Below, one piece after another: positions 62,732 to 64,000 of a stretch of 64,000 nucleotides of DNA (within the stretch, counting starts at the first letter, position 1; every line of letters begins with the position of its first letter). Source of the stretch: Pleionea sp. CnH1-48 (GTDB lineage: Bacteria; Pseudomonadota; Gammaproteobacteria; Enterobacterales; Kangiellaceae); assembly GCF_024124665.1 (NCBI RefSeq), contig NZ_JAMXSB010000011.1, positions 156,669-220,668 of the forward strand, in the 5' to 3' direction. The notes under the pieces are model-generated. The model was not told the origin of the DNA. It saw nothing but the letters and a program-made list of their open reading frames with translations, and did not search any database. Both the position numbers and the translations under genes were made by a program.

Positions 62732-63160
62732 TCACTTTGACTTCTCTGGTGGTTCATCAATTAATTTATAGTCAATGATCTTCCCTAGTAGATACTTACC
62801 CAGTATTGACTTTTTAGTTGTTACTGTCAGCAAAATAGTTTTTTCTTTCTCTGTGGATCTATCGGAGTGTTTAAAGTGCAAGTGTTCTTTTGGTAACTTA
62901 GCTATGTCTTTTTTGGGTAGATAGAGATAATAAGGTTCGTCATCATTTTCTACTGAGAAAAACAGTGCATCATTACCCATTAGGTTTTCGCCAAATATTC
63001 GAAAGAAGTCAGGTATGCAAATGGCTTTCTGCTTCACTTTAAGCTGAAAGGTCACGGGCTCCCCTCGCGTTATTCTTGTTATCGGAAGGAGCAGTATTGA
63101 CAATGGGTAAGCAATAACTAACCAGATAGCTCCCAGTAGCGATCCCAATAAGTTTCTCAA
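62732..63160 (-). CDS. Hypothetical membrane-anchored protein, 142 aa
   Basis: N-terminal hydrophobic helix LLGSLLGAIWLVIAYPLSIL then a soluble beta-rich part (PVTFQLKVKQKAICIPDFFR; PYYLYLPKKDIAKLPKE; TILLTVTTKKSILGKYLLGK). TTG start at 63160 with AGGGA 5 nt upstream; no ATG is available in frame. Function unknown. Confidence 0.55.
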   Translation of the reverse strand: MRNLLGSLLGAIWLVIAYPLSILLLPITRITRGEPVTFQLKVKQKAICIPDFFRIFGENLMGNDALFFSVENDDEPYYLYLPKKDIAKLPKEHLHFKHSDRSTEKEKTILLTVTTKKSILGKYLLGKIIDYKLIDEPPEKSK

Positions 63161-63408
63161 GTTTGTCCCTCATCACTTCTATGATCTATAAAATAGATAT
63201 GGGCATCTTAGTTTAATTCAAGCTAGCCAGGTTTTCAGACACATTTTCTATAACCAAAGTAACATATTTGGTAGCCCGTAATACCCACTTCGGTTTCACT
63301 TTATGTTTTCAACAATTAATGACATCTCTCTGACACAAACAAGAATTAGTTTATAAAAGGCAGGCAAGAAGCCCGCAAAACTATGGACATTTAAATTGAG
63401 GAAATAAC

Positions 63409-63606
63409 ATGTTAAAACCTACGTTAGCTATTGGTGGATTATTATTACTCTCAGCTCAAGCCAATGCATCTTACTGCTCAGGTTATATTTCTGAGATATT
63501 TACATCGAGTGATAGAGTGAATTATCGAGTGCGCTTATCAAACATACCTTATACCAGTTACGAGGTATCGCCAGAGAATACAATTTGTCAGCTTCCCCGT
63601 AAATGA
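63409..63606 (+). CDS. Small exported protein, possibly truncated by the adjacent IS
   Basis: 65 aa. Signal peptide PTLAIGGLLLLSAQANAS, then a 45-residue mature part with two Cys. ATG preceded by GAGGAAATAAC. The stop codon lies right where the IS-like sequence begins, so the original reading frame may have continued before insertion. Confidence 0.55.
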   Translation: MLKPTLAIGGLLLLSAQANASYCSGYISEIFTSSDRVNYRVRLSNIPYTSYEVSPENTICQLPRK

Positions 63607-63656
63607 GACAAAGCTAATTGGAGTTTTCTGAACTATGATAGTTTCAGGAGACAATC

Positions 63657-63926
63657 ATGAAGAAATCAAAATTCTCAGAATCACAAATCGTTTCAATACT
63701 CAAAGAAGCAGACTCAGGTATGAAAGTTGATGATGTTTGCCGCCAGCATGGCATCAGTAATGCCACTTATTACAACTGGAAAAGTAAGTATGGTGGAATG
63801 GAAGCATCTGATATCAAAAAGCTCAAAGAGCTTCAAGAAGAAAATGACCGGTTGAAGAAGATGTATGCAGAGCTGAGTTTAGAAAACCGAGCGTTTAAGG
63901 AGTTGTTCGAAAAAAAGGGTTGGTGA
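63657..63926 (+). CDS. IS3-family transposase OrfA
   Basis: 89 aa. HTH-type FSESQIVSILKEADSGMKVD, DVCRQHGISNATYYNWKSKY, then a leucine-zipper-like helix IKKLKELQEENDRLKKMYAE, LSLENRAFKELFEKKGW. The ending KKGW and the overlap with orfB are typical of the IS407-like subgroup. DNA-binding subunit; works with OrfB. Confidence 0.93.
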   Translation: MKKSKFSESQIVSILKEADSGMKVDDVCRQHGISNATYYNWKSKYGGMEASDIKKLKELQEENDRLKKMYAELSLENRAFKELFEKKGW

Positions 63927-64000
63927 CCGCTGAGAAACGAGAAGCGGCCTTAGACTTTGTAACAATGGGACTGAGTATTTCAAAGGCTTGCCAGTCCTTG
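63923..64000 (+). CDS. IS3-family transposase OrfB, N-terminal fragment
   Basis: 26 codons to the window edge (VTAEKREAALDFVTMGLSIS then KACQSL). The GTG overlaps the orfA stop as GTGA. The DDE integrase domain would follow beyond base 64000. In this subgroup OrfB may be made by reinitiation or by frameshifting upstream (an AAAAAAG run lies at about 63911-63917). Confidence 0.85.
   Translation, partial: MTAEKREAALDFVTMGLSISKACQSL

Larger units (their letters stand above)
63607..64000 (+). mobile_element. IS3-family insertion sequence, left part (cut by window edge)
   Basis: Contains orfA (63657-63926) and the start of orfB (63923 onward) of an IS3-type transposase. The exact left end is not certain; it lies somewhere between about 63600 and 63656. 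The right end is outside the window. Confidence 0.8.

Noticed and set aside
1..64000. CRISPR arrays, tRNA and rRNA genes, prophage
   Set aside because: None seen: no regularly spaced repeats, no clover-leaf or rRNA sequence recognised, no phage structural genes.

Overview
The window comes from a flagellated gammaproteobacterium, probably marine. The master regulators are of the FlrA/FlrB/FlrC (FleQ/FleS/FleR) type, good sigma-54 and sigma-28 promoters are visible, flgBCDEFGHIJKL is one long operon, and cheV, cheR, flgA, flgM and flgN lie next to it. This layout is known from Vibrio, Shewanella, Pseudomonas and Oceanospirillales relatives. The genus cannot be fixed from the sequence alone.

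Layout. (1) 1-5446, minus strand: the start of fliF (cut by the window edge), fliE, flrC, flrB and flrA. (2) 6010-20086: a sugar-modification island inserted between flrA and the flagellin genes. It has a six-gene minus-strand operon (two FemAB/GNAT-like proteins, a GNAT, a methyltransferase, a beta-propeller glycosidase-like protein, and a metallo-beta-lactamase-fold protein resembling CMP-Neu5Ac hydroxylase). It also has a plus-strand trio (pgi, rmlB, rmlA) and a minus-strand trio (DegT-type sugar aminotransferase, HMW1C-like GT41 glycosyltransferase, methyltransferase). (3) 20839-30180, plus strand: three tandem flagellin genes of identical length (498 codons), each with its own sigma-28 promoter, then flaG, a sigma-54 promoter, fliD, fliS, fliT and a GNAT gene. 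(4) 30212-40997, minus strand: flgL back to flgB, driven by a sigma-54 promoter upstream of flgB. (5) 41214-44700: cheR and cheV on the minus strand, flgA, flgM and flgN on the plus strand. (6) 44751-64000: an accessory region of small hypothetical proteins, a CadC-like regulator fused to a LamG-like domain, large secreted proteins (FnIII repeats plus a possible MACPF-like domain; three lectin-like repeats plus a Vps62-like domain), an HxlR/MdaB/redoxin redox unit, a periplasmic M17 aminopeptidase, an ATP-grasp gene broken by a 29-bp tandem duplication, a DUF2310 zinc-ribbon protein, more unknowns, and the left end of an IS3-family element.

How it fits together. FlrA with sigma-54 should switch on flrBC. 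FlrC with sigma-54 should drive flgB-flgL and fliD. FlgM holds FliA (not in the window) until the hook is finished, after which the three sigma-28 flagellin promoters fire. The island encodes a route from fructose-6-P/glucose-1-P to a dTDP-4-amino-4,6-dideoxyhexose (Pgi, RmlA, RmlB, aminotransferase), several acyl and methyl decorating enzymes, and an HMW1C-like cytoplasmic glycosyltransferase. Its position, and a cluster of N-X-S/T sequons kept at the same place in the middle of all three flagellins, make flagellin glycosylation the best reading. Part of it could be N-linked, but the target is inferred.

The island and flagellin block is also full of rearrangement signs. There are three full copies and two short or partial copies of a palindromic repeat of about 128 bp, and a perfect 25-bp copy of the flagellin-3 leader stands alone at 11715-11739 with no flagellin behind it.
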